From Haplomitrium mnioides (taxonomy: Eukaryota; Marchantiophyta; Haplomitriopsida; Calobryales), in contig JBNGIS010038871.1 of assembly GCA_049999725.1 (NCBI GenBank), positions 70,490-110,197 of the forward strand: 39,708 nt of DNA. The letters run 5' to 3'. The notes under the pieces are model-generated. The model searched no databases. It had not been told where the DNA came from and saw nothing but the letters and a program-made list of their open reading frames with translations. The position numbers and the translations under genes are program-made. The stretch's first letter is position 1. The number at the start of each line of letters is the position of its first letter. Positions 1 through 9,530 of this stretch are shown here, piece by piece.

Positions 1-2293
1 GGGATTCAAAACCAATATATATTCCTTTCTGACGTTGTGGTCCCATTTTGGTTTGGTTTGGGCCGAGGATTGGTACCATGACCAGACATTCGAATGTTCT
101 AAGGTGTGTAATGTTGGCGGGCATGCCTATTGTAAGTTGATATGGTGAGTAACTATTGAAGGTTGATGGCCTGAACCTTATTAGGGTGGCTGCATGCATT
201 ATGGCATGGCCCCATGTGGAGGTAGGAAGGCTTGTGTTCAGGAGTAGCGGTCGAGCGATAAGTTGTATACGTTTAATTGCAAATTCAGCTATTCCATTCT
301 AGAGATGGACGTGAGGGACTGAGTATTGGATATCTATACCTCTTGATGTGCAAAATTCGTCGAATGTTTTAAATGAAAATTCGCCGGCGTTGTCAACTCT
401 AAGAGTTTTGATCGGGTATTCGGGGAATTGAGTGGTTAGCTTTAGAATTTGTGAGAGTAGTTTGGGGAATACCATATTTTTGGTTGTAAGTAGAGATACT
501 TGTGACCATTTTGATGATGCATCAATGGTTACTAGAAAATATTTGAATGGCCCGGATGGAGGGTGAATGGATCCGCAAACGTCTGCATGGATTCGTTCAA
601 GGAAACGGGGGATTTGTCTGGTTGTCTTTTGTATTGGATGTATGATCTTGAGTTTTCCTTGTGCACATGCCATGCATGGAAATGAGGGAGATAATGGTTG
701 TACGTTGTCAGAAATGCCTATGCTGTCATGTTGTAGTCTGTAAAACATGTCTTTGCTTGGGTGTCCGAGTCGATTATGCCAGAGTTGAGCATTCGAGATT
801 CGTATTGAGGATGTAAGGTATGAGTAAATGTGTGTCATGTACAGTTCAGGTGGGGACAGTGGGAAGGTTTCTTGTATTTGCATATTAAGTCCTGTCGGTA
901 TCATAATATGTAAGACTTCTGTGTTGGAGGTCCTTCCAGTTTGAATGTGATATCCGTTTCGGCGGATATCTCTGAAACTGATGAGGTTCCTGGTTGTCGT
1001 GGGGGCATATATGGCTGAAGGTATGTTTAGTATGGTTCCGTTAGGGAATCGTACGGTGGCTTGGCCATAGCCTTCTTCTATTTGGTTATGGCCAGTGATA
1101 GTTGTCATTTGTTGAGAAGAAGGAGTGATCGAAGAGAACAGGTTTCGATCCTGTAGGATAGTGTGCGATGAGCCACTATCGACAATGCATGTGTTGCTGT
1201 GGTTGGCTGTCTGAGTAGGATCCAAATGTTGTATCGTATGACTTTCTGGTTGCATGTTGTATGTCGGGTATTCGTCGACGTCGGGGATTTCCAAGATATT
1301 CCCATGGACTTGAGGTTGTGTGTACCTGATATTGTTTTGGTATAGTTTGGCCAGGTGTGCAGGAACTCGGCATACTGATTGTGTATGGCCTCGAGTTCCA
1401 CATATGTGGCATGAGGTCTGATTGTTTCTCTGTTGGGGGAATGGTTTTTGGTCGCGTTTATGTTGTCGACCACCTCTTGGTGTCCATTGATGTGTTCTGC
1501 GTTCAGGTCGGTTGGAGGTATATTGTCTGTTATTCTTATCCTTGTTTGTTAAAAAGGGAGGTGTGTTGGCATGGGAGTATTTTGTACTCCCCTTGAATCT
1601 GGGGTTTCCTCTTCCCCTGCCTCTGCCTCTGCCGGTGTGAGGTCCTCAAGGGCGGTTTGTAGGGTATGGATAATGTTGTATGTAGTGTGATTCAGGGTTT
1701 GCGGGAGGTGCAGCAGAACTGGGAGGTTGCTTTTTTGCGTTCTCAATAAGTAGAATTTGATGTTTCTCGGCTAGAAGCATATACGCGATAAGCTCTGAGT
1801 ATCTTGTGAATCGCATGTTGCGATATTGGGATGCCAAGATAAGGTTGCTTACGGGGAATGTCGATAGGGTCTTCTCTATCTGTTCTTCATCTGATACAAG
1901 GTGACCACATATGACCAGCTGGGAGGCAATCCGGAACAATTCGCTGTTGTAGTTCGCGATGGATGTGTGATCTTGGACGCGCAGGTTTATCCAGTCGTGT
2001 CTCGCTGCGGGGAGTGACATGGATGTCAAATGGTCGAATCTCAATTTGAGTTCATTCCATAGTAGTCTGGGGTTGTGGTGATTCAGGTATTGGAGTTTGA
2101 GTGGTTCCACAATATGGTGGCGGATGAGGATTAAAGCTCGAGCAGCGTCGCGAGGGTTTGTGCCTTCGTCGTGGGTGAAGATATCATGTATGCCTTTTGA
2201 TGTAAGGTATGTGGTAATGTCCAGTGACCACGACTGGTAATTCGATCCATCGAGTTTTAGTGTGGGGAATTTCAATGAACCGACCGGGTTCAT
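1..2293 (-). pseudogene. Ty1/copia gag-pol polyprotein, broken and running off the left edge
   Basis: Read on the minus strand, a single frame starts at the ATG at 2293 and carries gag, protease and integrase in copia order. The first 215 residues are a UBN2-type gag. An Arg/Gly-rich stretch and a CCHC knuckle (C-X2-C-X4-H-X4-C, positions 1370-1411) follow. The aspartic protease motif is intact (VDSGSSH, Asp at 1178-1180). Next come the GAG-pre-integrase HHCC (LWHNRLGH, then CMAC) and an integrase core with both Asp residues (581-583 and 392-394) and the Glu (284-286). Two in-frame stops break it: TGA at 1646-1648 after gag and TAG at 299-301 inside the integrase. Each is one C-to-T change from a sense codon (CGA, CAG), and the downstream frame continues recognisably. 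Reverse transcriptase and RNase H must lie left of the window. Identity as copia is firm; the lineage is not determined. Confidence 0.93.
1646..1648 (-). other. In-frame TGA separating copia gag from the knuckle/protease
   Basis: The frame of the gag segment stops here, yet the next codons in the same frame give an Arg/Gly-rich linker and then a perfect CCHC knuckle at 1370-1411. A CGA-to-TGA transition is the simplest explanation (inference). A programmed readthrough stop is possible but less likely, because the integrase stop at 299-301 shows the copy is decaying. Confidence 0.8.
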
Positions 2294-2829
2294 GGTTGGC
2301 TGATTTCCAATGTTGATCTGGTTCTGGATTCAGTAACTGTCCAGAGCGTGAAAATGGAAATGAGAGGATACGAGGGGATAGAAAATAAAATGATGCGCAG
2401 TATGATCAGTACTGCTGGTCTTCGCGTGTCGCGGGGATGTTTTAGATCTTGGTACTTGTTTATGTTTTCTTCTTAATGCGGAAAACAAAAGAAATGAACT
2501 GAAAAATGAAGTATCCTCTGAAAATAGAGGAAAGGTAAATGTGCTAAAAAGAAATTTGCAGAGCTGTACTGGAAAACTGCCCTGTAATATGTTTCTATGT
2601 TGAGTAAAAATTGTCCTGTTGTCGTCGGCGTCGCTCGTCATTCGCTCTGGTCAGTTGTGGTCCACTAGCAGATAAATGTGTAAGCACCAGGTTGATGAAG
2701 GTGAAAGAGCAGGTCACGAGCGCCAATCGTCGAGGATGAACAGATGAAACAGCTGCGAGTGCCAAGTTAATGCAAAAAAGAAGGAAAAAACCGTCGAGGA
2801 ACAAAATATGAGCTCAGTCACGCGAGGAG

Positions 2830-3780
2830 CAAAAGAGCACAGCCTGGTTAGGAAGTAGCAGAGCACAGTCGCCGAATGAGCAAAAAGAAGAGGAAGAGAG
2901 GGGCAAAGGGGCACAGGTCGTCGCAGAAGCAAAAGGGAGCACTTAAGCACAGCCCGTCGAATAGCGAGGAAGCAAAAGGGAGGAAGCACAGCCCGCCGAA
3001 TAGCGAAGAAGCAAAAGGAGAGGAAGCACAGCCCGCCGAATAGCGAAGAAGCAAAAGGAGAGGAAGCACAGCCCGTCGAATAGCGAATAAGCAAAAAGGG
3101 AGGAAGCATAGCCCGTTGAATATCGCAGAAGCAAAAGGAGGAAGCACAGCCCNNNNNNNNNNNNNNNNNNNNNNNNNNNNNNNNNNNNNNNNNNNNNNNN
3201 NNNNNNNNNNNNNNNNNNNNNNNNNNNNNNNNNNNNNNNNNNNNNNNNNNNNAGAAGCAAAAGGAGGAAGCACAGCCCGTCGAAGGGGCAAAAAGGAGCA
3301 ATAGGAGAGCACATGAGAACAACCCGTCGAGTAGCGAAGAAGCAAAAGGAGAGGAAGTACAGTCGCCAAAGGAGCGCAGAAGCAAAAAGGAGAGCACAGC
3401 CCGTCGAATGGGCAAAAAGGAGCAAAAAGAGAGCACAACCCGTCGAATGGGCAAAAAGGAGCAAAAAGAGAGCACAACCCGTCGAATGGGCAAAAAGGAG
3501 CAAAAGTAGAGCACAACCCGTCGAATGGGCAATAAGGAGCAAAAGGAGAGCACAGCCCGTCGAATGGGCAAAAAGGAGCAAAAGGAGAGCACCTTAGCGC
3601 AGCCCGTCGAGTAGCGAAGAAGCAAAAAGGGAAGGAAGCACAGTCGCCGAAGGAGCGCAGAAGCAAAAAATGAGAGGAAGCATCGCCGCCGAAGGAGCGC
3701 AAAAGCAAAAATGAGAGGAAGCACCGCACGCCGAAGGAGCGAAGGTCCGCTAGAAAACGAAGGACGTGCGCGAGACCTAG
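2830..3780. repeat. Minisatellite, 39-40 bp unit, inside copia leader
   Basis: Units share a core CCCGTCGAATRG followed by GAAGAAGCAAAAGGAG-like DNA. Near 2988-3067 the period is 40 bp. From 3402 to 3600 the core recurs every 39 bp (3402, 3441, 3480, 3519, 3558). Diverged units flank both blocks. A 100-N gap sits inside the array with the same unit on both sides, so the true array length is unknown and probably collapsed in the assembly. Confidence 0.9.
3153..3252. other. Assembly gap of 100 N
   Basis: One hundred N bases interrupt the minisatellite. Both edges carry the same repeat unit, so the round size is probably a placeholder and not a measured length. Confidence 0.98.
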
Positions 3781-4065
3781 GTCGACAAAAAAAAAAGGAA
3801 TAGAAAAAGAAATGTGGCGAGTAATAGAGGAAGAGAAAAAAAATATGAGGAGGGAGGGGGGGGGTTTGTTTTTTTTTTTTTGTTGAATCGCGCACCTTCT
3901 CGAGCAAAAACCTATGTGGGAGAAAACGTGAAAGAAGAATATCGTGGACGAGAAAGAGAAACGGGAATGTCGTGGACGAGAATGTCGTTAGAGATCTGAA
4001 CGTAGTGCCTATGTTGTGCGTGTCGTGAATCTGTGTGTGTGAAATAAAAAATTTCGTAGAGTCGT

Positions 4066-4079
4066 TCGTGCTGATAACG
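4066..4079 (-). promoter_or_regulatory. Primer-binding site of copia element
   Basis: Directly after the LTR on the minus strand comes CGTTATCAGCACGA. This is the position of a primer-binding site, and to my knowledge the word is seen at that place in some plant copia elements, where an internal tRNA fragment is thought to prime. The assignment rests mainly on position, immediately after a TGTT...AACA-bounded LTR. Confidence 0.6.
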
Positions 4080-4226
4080 TGTTGTAGCAGATTGGAGACA
4101 CACACAACAATCGGGCAGCGCTGCACTTCACTTCACTTCATAGATAGAATGAATACATAGTTCTCATATTGTACGTAACCCTATCTATATAAGTATAGAT
4201 AGGGTTCGTCCTATAGTCTTATAACA
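4080..4226 (-). repeat. 5' LTR of copia element, 147 bp
   Basis: On the minus strand the segment starts TGTTATAAG and ends CTACAACA, so it is bounded by TGTT...AACA inverted ends. It is short for a plant copia LTR. A TATATAG box sits in a perfect hairpin (4177-4206). The matching 3' LTR is outside the window, so the boundary rests on ends, primer site and position only. The five bases outside the LTR (4227-4231) are AAAAG; the partner duplication cannot be seen. Confidence 0.7.
4177..4206. repeat. Perfect 13-bp inverted repeat with 4-base loop
   Basis: AACCCTATCTATA, loop TAAG, then its exact reverse complement. The stem contains the TATA box of the copia LTR and would form a 13-bp hairpin at or just below the expected transcription start. 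Confidence 0.9.
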
Positions 4227-5022
4227 AAAAGAAAATTTCCAAAGCTTAAACAAAGTTTGATTTGAAGCAAAACAAGGGAACACTTCCTCAAAGTCAATGG
4301 CTCACAACAAGTTGTAGGAGGAACAAACTGAAAAACTAGACGAAAACGCAAACTAGTGATGTGATGCGATTTGAGTATTGAATATAGTATATGAGGCAAT
4401 TCTCACTTTTAACTATTGGACACATACTTAAAGGGAGAGGCGAACCCCAATACCACACGCACAACTATGTGGCAAAAAAACAAGAACTCATTCTAGGCTG
4501 CTCATCAACTGTGTACAGTGAGAAGGTGTAGTGGTGATGGAGGTTTTCGGTTCAATGGTGGAAGACAGGAGAGAAGGTCGCTCGGCGGCGATTTCCCTAG
4601 TGTTCTAGAGAGGAGTGAGATCAAAAATGTTCTTTTACACTGTATGACAAGCTACACATCGCGCATCCAATAGTGCAACGATTTCCTTTCCGTGGTATCT
4701 TTGAGAGGCTTGGGTCTCGTCCATCATATACAGGTTGAATTTCCTTTAGGAGAAAAGGCTCTTGGACGAAGGATATCGCAAAGCAGGAGAGGACTTCGGC
4801 TCGAACGCAGCATTAGACAACATGGAGGTGTTTGAAAAAGGCTCGTCGGGAGTAGCAGAAGAAAGAAGGCACGAGTGTCGGACGAGATGCGGGTGAGAAG
4901 CAAAGGTTCAGCGTCGAAGGAGAATTGGGTTGCGAGAGAGGGAAAAAAAAAAGGTCGCGAGAGAGGGAAAAAAAGTGTTGCGGAGGGATGCGCGATGTAG
5001 TACGAGGCTTTCTTTCTTTCAT

Positions 5023-5110
5023 CTCAACCTATTTGTGAAGGCCAGAGACATTTTTGATCCGGCAATCTCAACCTGTTCATGAAGCCCAGAGACATTTTTG
5101 ATGCGGCGAT
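5023..5110. repeat. Tandem duplication, two 44-bp copies
   Basis: CTCAACCTATTTGTGAAGGC at 5023 and CTCAACCTGTTCATGAAGCC at 5067 begin two adjacent copies that share AGAGACATTTTTGATSCGGC. The copies differ at several bases, so this is a real old duplication and not an assembly error. Confidence 0.85.
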
Positions 5111-5585
5111 TTTTCTTGATAGCTGCGTGCGGTGAAAGACGTCTGGCGAGAGGGAGAGATGTCGCAGAAAGCGAGAAAGCTTGGTGTGCTATCCATGGCC
5201 GTGCGCTCATTCGTAAGCCCGAACACAGAGCATGAGGGGGCAGCTGCGATGTACATGGAGAGGTTATGCATTGAGAGGCCTCATGATAATCTAAGTGGTG
5301 TGTCCCAACGCTGCAAAGTCCCTAAGCAGTTTTTTGTGATAGTTTATTTTTCACTGCGGTTGAAGGAATTACCGTGTAGTATGCGCAGGGAGGTGTAGCA
5401 TGAGAAGTCAGGTGATATGTAGCGACTAGTTACAAGGCGCAGTATAAAAGGTGACGAAGGAGTCACCCAAGGATGCTCTAGATTGAGACGAGTAGTCTTA
5501 CTCAGCAAGTCATAGGAGGAGTGCTGCAGAAGGAGTTGGGTTGTAGGATAACTCTTTGTTACCATGTAGAAGGTTCCTCTATGCA

Positions 5586-5697
5586 GACCTGGCTCAAGTT
5601 TAAGTTTAAGTTTAAGAAACAGAGAAAGGGTTTTCTTAGCGNNNNNNNNNNGACCTGGCTCAAGTTTAAGTTTAAGTTTAAGAAACAGAGAAAGGGT
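5586..5697. repeat. 46-bp duplication flanking a 10-N gap
   Basis: Positions 5586-5631 and 5652-5697 are identical (start GACCTGGCTCAAG, end GAGAAAGGGT), separated by nine bases and ten N (5642-5651). Identical flanks around a short gap suggest that two overlapping contig ends were not merged. Confidence 0.9.
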
Positions 5698-5939
5698 GAA
5701 AACAGTCCATTTGTAGGAATGGAGGGAGTGGAAATGAGAGGTGAGTGGTGGATGGTTAGGGGTAATGTTGTCAAGTGGTAGGGAATTGAAGGAAGTTATC
5801 CTTTGAGAGCATAAGGGCATTGTAACACTCGCGTTAAACTACATTGACTTTGGTATCAAACCTCTCTTTTGTCTTATCGTTATAGCCACTTCAAGAGAGG
5901 ATCTTCTTATGGGGAAGATGTGGTGGAGAGAACATGAGA

Positions 5940-7440
5940 TCCTCAACGTGCGCTTAGTCTAGCTTCCCAACCGGAACCCTCAAGGTGGGAAAAAATTCTT
6001 CCAAATAGAGACATCAAGTTGGATGACAACTTGACAGAGGTTACCTCTTGAGAGATGGGAAGTCTCTCTTGGTTGGTAAGTTTTGAGGTTTCTTTTGAGG
6101 GCTGAAGGAGCTCGAAGAATGGTTGAACAAAACTTGTCAAGCCTTCAAAATTTCAAACTCAATTATGAGAACGTTCAGTAAATGTTTCTTCTTGATCAAA
6201 ACCCAAAATGAGCAATCCAAGTTGAAACTTTTGGTCAAGAGACCGTTCCTTCTACAGAAAAAGATGTGCACCATTCCGGACCGGAGATCTTTATTTGATC
6301 TCATTTTAGAAACAAAGAGAAGCTCCTAAATGGATCACCTTCCTTTTTTTCTCATAGGAATTCCACAATTAGATTTTGAGGATGACAAAGAGTTTTGGCA
6401 AGATGGTGGCTATTCTCATTTTTTAGAGAGAAATGCATGTCAAGTTTTGCATGGAAGTGAATACATTTGAGGGAGTGGTGACCATTATTGGACTCAAAGA
6501 GCTTGGGGGCAAGCGATTCTCCAAGAAGTGGAATATGGCGACATCCCTCTAAGATGTCTTAGGTGTAGAAGCCTTGACCACTTCATCATAGGTTGTCCTT
6601 TGGGTCACATCCCCAGCTAGTCCAAGCGAGGAAAGGGAGATATTCTTAGAGAAAAAAGAAAGGTAAAAGGTAATGATATAGGGCGATTGCACAAGCAGCT
6701 CGATGTTGGCTCGTTGCCTCTCTCTAATCATGGTGATTGAACACCTCTCCAACAAGAAGGGTTGAAGACTGGCTTGGGCCTTCAACACCAGAAACACCCT
6801 TTGTGACGAAGTCTCTATCAGTATTGCCTCTAGAACAAGCCTCAAGATGCGCAAAGGTGTTGGCAACACCAAAGAGCAAAGTCAAGTGTCATGGGAAGCA
6901 TGCATGCCTGAACTTGCAACAGTTACAATCTTCCAATCCCAAAGAGGATGCAGTTGCAATAGTCTCTCTCCTTTGCTCCCATCGGAGATCCCCTCCAATG
7001 GATAGATGAGAAGACTAGTCGTGGATAGGTTTAGTTTACCATCTGATGCTCCTCTCATTTCTTCCATCTGTGCAGAGCAGTCTGTTTCCCCTACATCAGT
7101 ATTGGATGGAGAGTGGAGGAAGGTGACACGCCATTACACTAAGAGAGCTCTTTCTTTGCTCCTCAAGACTCCCAAGCCCACCATTTGAAACAAGAAGAAA
7201 TCGGTGGTGAGTCCCTCTGTAAGATGGAACATCAGGAGTAGACTGCCACATGTGTCAGATACCAAAGAAGCAACTACTTCTACTCCTCATACACAACATA
7301 TTCAAACAAGCAAGTCTCCATCCGCAACCGCTCCTCAAGCTGCCACCATTGGCGTCCTGGATCAAGAACTTGAGAATTCTCCAATCTTGGGTCATTAGGG
7401 CATCAATGTGCTGGAAGACATTCTTGGTAAGAAGGATTTG
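5940..7440 (+). pseudogene. LINE ORF1 remnant (DUF4283-like, CCHC knuckle)
   Basis: Broken frames resemble the first protein of plant L1-type LINEs, an RNA-binding nucleocapsid-like protein. At 6120-6310 the order of residues (GFFLIKT-like stretch, a PFLL...KKMC block, then W/R-SLFDL) fits the DUF4283 domain. At 6555-6596 there is a clear zinc knuckle, C-X2-C-X4-H-X4-C (CLRCRSLDHFIIGC). A weakly conserved, Ser/Thr-rich tail runs to about 7440, just before the endonuclease frame. Several stops and frameshifts mean no intact protein. The start is not defined; coding signal fades left of about 5940. Confidence 0.7.
6555..6596 (+). other. CCHC zinc knuckle of LINE ORF1
   Basis: Fourteen codons spell a canonical C-X2-C-X4-H-X4-C box preceded by a GDIPLR stretch, the usual setting of the knuckle in plant LINE ORF1. 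Confidence 0.8.
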
Positions 7441-7457
7441 ATGGCTAGCCCTCTATC

Positions 7458-8100
7458 TTGTTCTCCATGAAGATCCAATTCCTTAGCTACAATGTGAGAG
7501 GGATTGGAAAGGACAAATGCAAAATGGAGGCTATTATTGATTTCATTAGAAAATTCAAGATGTGCGTTTATGTCCCTTTTAGTCAAGAACACAAGCTCAG
7601 TGGACCCAAAGGTAAGTTCCTGCTGAAATTGCTTTGGTATCGAGGAGAGATTTGGTCTACAAAAGAAGAGAGATCCAAGGGTAGAGTGCACATTCGTATA
7701 TCACCTAAGTTGGCTCTATTCTACAAAAGGAACTACTCTCTATGCAATGGTTGTGCTTTGTGGATAGATTTGTTTGACTTGCCAGAAGGGAAGTTTGGCG
7801 TGCTCAACATCTACGCTCCAAACCTTGCTAGTGAGAGGCGGAGGATGTGGACTGCGCTCTTACACTCACTTCTTCATGATAGAAATTGGATCATGGGAGG
7901 AAATTCAAACATGGTGGAACACCGAGAGGACCGAAGAGGCGGCAATGGCCACAACCTAGGTGGCATGGAACTCCAAGCTTGGAGTGATCTAATAGCTTTC
8001 CTGAGAATAGCACACCCATTCCAAGCAACAACGGGTGCATTGAAGTTCTTATGGAGCAGTTAACCAAGAGGACGTAAAGTTTTGAGTGTTGTGTCTCGAC
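7458..8100 (+). pseudogene. LINE ORF2 endonuclease domain, 3' truncated
   Basis: The frame begins near 7458 and opens with the APE-type endonuclease signature (SYNVRGIG), then QEHKL, LNIYAPN and a position where plant LINEs have GDFNMVE. Here that last box reads GGNSNMVE, so the catalytic Asp is lost. A TAA stop at 8061-8063 follows WSS, and similarity continues weakly for about ten codons. No reverse transcriptase follows directly; the sequence changes to unrelated DNA near 8105. This domain would nick the target DNA in target-primed reverse transcription. It is either the front half of the LINE that resumes at 10896 or a second copy; the two overlap by roughly 40-60 bp of homologous endonuclease sequence. 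Confidence 0.85.
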
Positions 8101-8130
8101 GCTATGGTGCTCATCAACTGTGACCAGTGA

Positions 8131-8145
8131 GAAGGTGCGGGAGAA
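8131..8145. repeat. Target-site duplication, left copy, of LINE tail
   Basis: GAAGGTGCGGGAGAA, identical to 8224-8238. Confidence 0.92.
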
Positions 8146-8223
8146 GATTGCTAGCCATGGTTGTTCCCTTGGTGCTTGAAAGTAAATAAAGTTGTTTGCC
8201 TTCAGTCAAAAAAAAAAAAAAAA
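8146..8223 (+). mobile_element. 78-bp 5'-truncated LINE tail insertion
   Basis: The insert is 62 bp of LINE 3' end plus a run of 16 A. It matches the 3' end of the large LINE at 24753-24814 at about 85 percent by eye, and both end in CCTTCAGTC. It is flanked by an exact 15-bp direct repeat (8131-8145 and 8224-8238, GAAGGTGCGGGAGAA). An A-tail, extreme 5' truncation and a 15-bp target duplication are the marks of target-primed reverse transcription. Confidence 0.92.
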
Positions 8224-8238
8224 GAAGGTGCGGGAGAA
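8224..8238. repeat. Target-site duplication, right copy, of LINE tail
   Basis: GAAGGTGCGGGAGAA directly after the A-run, identical to 8131-8145. Confidence 0.92.
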
Positions 8239-8653
8239 CGATCAACAACCTTCAATCTTTGCAATAGCAGAAACAAATATGCACAGGTAAGAAATTTTGT
8301 GTAGAGAAAGGAGGCCTCATATGCAAATGTTGAATGCTTGCTAGTTGATTGTTCAAATGCTCAAAGAATGAATTGCAAATGCTCAAAGGCACAAACTTTT
8401 AGTAGGTCTTAAGGGGTATAACAGCTTTATCAGCATAAGATAGCATTGACAACCTTGGGACTCTCCATCCTTCAGTAATGATGCTCAAACTGTTCTTTGT
8501 GATATTGAAACTATTTTTTGCTGGCAATTACTCAGACTACTTCTCATGGAAATAAGTAATAACGTGACAACTGGAAAAGCAAAGTGCAAAACACTACGCC
8601 TAGAGGTCGGTTCTATGAGAAGCATGTCTTGAAGGAATTAGAATTCCCTAGTT

Positions 8654-9530
8654 ATGTCTAAGGCAACAACATGGAGATCTGGATTACGTGATAGAAAAGA
8701 AGTGATCTCTAAACCAAGCACATCCAACTACCCATTGGTAACTGGTAAAAACATGGGTCACTGGGGAGAAGCCAAACGAAAAAACACCATTTCCTTGCCT
8801 CGTAAGGTGTTTAATGCGGATCAAGACTTATGCTTGCTCACCATGGCCCAGTTGAGGAAGAGACTGCTTATTGGCTGTTTCAAGAGTTTCTACCCTAGCC
8901 TCAAAGATTTTAGCATGGTTTGGGAGAATTTGTGCATAGAATATGTATATGGCTTATGTGCTCTGCTTGATAGGTAAAGGATTTTTCCTTGTTTCAACAG
9001 AAGAAGATGGAGTCAGATCCATACTTCCCACAGAGGAACCATTGTTTTTGAGGAACATGAGATGCATCTTCCAACCTTGGTGACCTCAGCTTGACCCTTT
9101 AATTGAGTAAGCCTTGGTTCTTACTTATCTTCCTAGAAGAGCTACAAAATCAATTTCCCATGATAGCCAACCTCTTTGGGAAGTGCATTCATATTCCAGT
9201 AAATGTGATAAATGAGGCAGTAGTTGTGATTCCAAGGCATATCAATGACCAAGCCGTAACGGAGGAGGAGCTTGCTGCGAACATGGGTGAGAACAACTAC
9301 AAGATCATCAACCGCTACACTCGACATAACAAACCAAAGAAAGAATCTTTGGATGCTGAAATTTGAATCACATGCAGTAGATCTCAAAGCTTGGGCACAA
9401 CCCTCGATTTAGGGAAAAAGACAAGGCAGATCATGGCCAAAATGGTAGACCAAACAAGGTTTTCTAAACCATACATTATGAGGAAGAAAATTATGGAGGA
9501 CAATGGTGAATTCTTGGAAGGCTCATAAGA
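8654..9530 (+). pseudogene. Second DUF4283-like LINE ORF1 remnant
   Basis: From 8654 the frame encodes RKRLLIGCF followed by an F-Y-P-S-L-K stretch and, after a stop and frame change near 8977, GFFLVSTEEDG, then P-L-F-L-R-N-M-R-C and a Q-P-W box. From 9103 the pattern continues with PWFLLIFLEEL and NLFGKCIHIPVNV. This order matches the DUF4283 domain of plant LINE ORF1 proteins. A further open stretch to about 9530 is Lys-rich with no knuckle found. Stops and at least two frame changes make it non-functional. It differs in sequence from the ORF1 at 5940-7440, so it belongs to another copy or family. An alternative is a stand-alone DUF4283 protein. Confidence 0.55.

Larger units (their letters stand above)
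2294..4079 (-). other. Untranslated leader of the copia element, mostly minisatellite
   Basis: This 1.8-kb stretch lies between the LTR/primer site and the gag ATG of the minus-strand copia element. It contains no retroelement domain. Long open frames on the minus strand here exist only because the repeat is pyrimidine-rich on that strand and its period is divisible by three; I do not regard them as genes. The part near 2300-2820 shows nothing recognisable, and 3781-4065 is purine-rich low-complexity DNA. Confidence 0.7.
4227..5940. other. Unassigned DNA between copia LTR and LINE
   Basis: No credible gene was found. It holds two local duplications (about 4929-4975, and 5023-5066 repeated at 5067-5110 with a 44-bp period) and a 10-N gap with duplicated flanks. 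A 30-base word near 4498-4528 recurs with two mismatches at 8107-8137. Short open frames here lack recognisable domains. Part of it could be 5' untranslated LINE sequence, given the LINE ORF1 that starts to its right. Confidence 0.5.

Noticed and set aside
3380-3600. CRISPR-like regular spacing of short repeats
   Set aside because: Units are contiguous with no unique spacers, and the context is a plant retroelement leader. It is a minisatellite.
2714-4126. 470-residue open frame on the minus strand, and overlapping frames in the other two phases
   Set aside because: It is the translation of the 39/40-bp minisatellite and passes through a 100-N gap. All three minus-strand frames are open for the same compositional reason.
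8270-8300. Splice-donor-like AGGTAAG after a coding-looking stretch (8066-8284)
   Set aside because: The stretch has stops and no domain, and contains the LINE-tail insertion. A single donor word is too common to support an exon.
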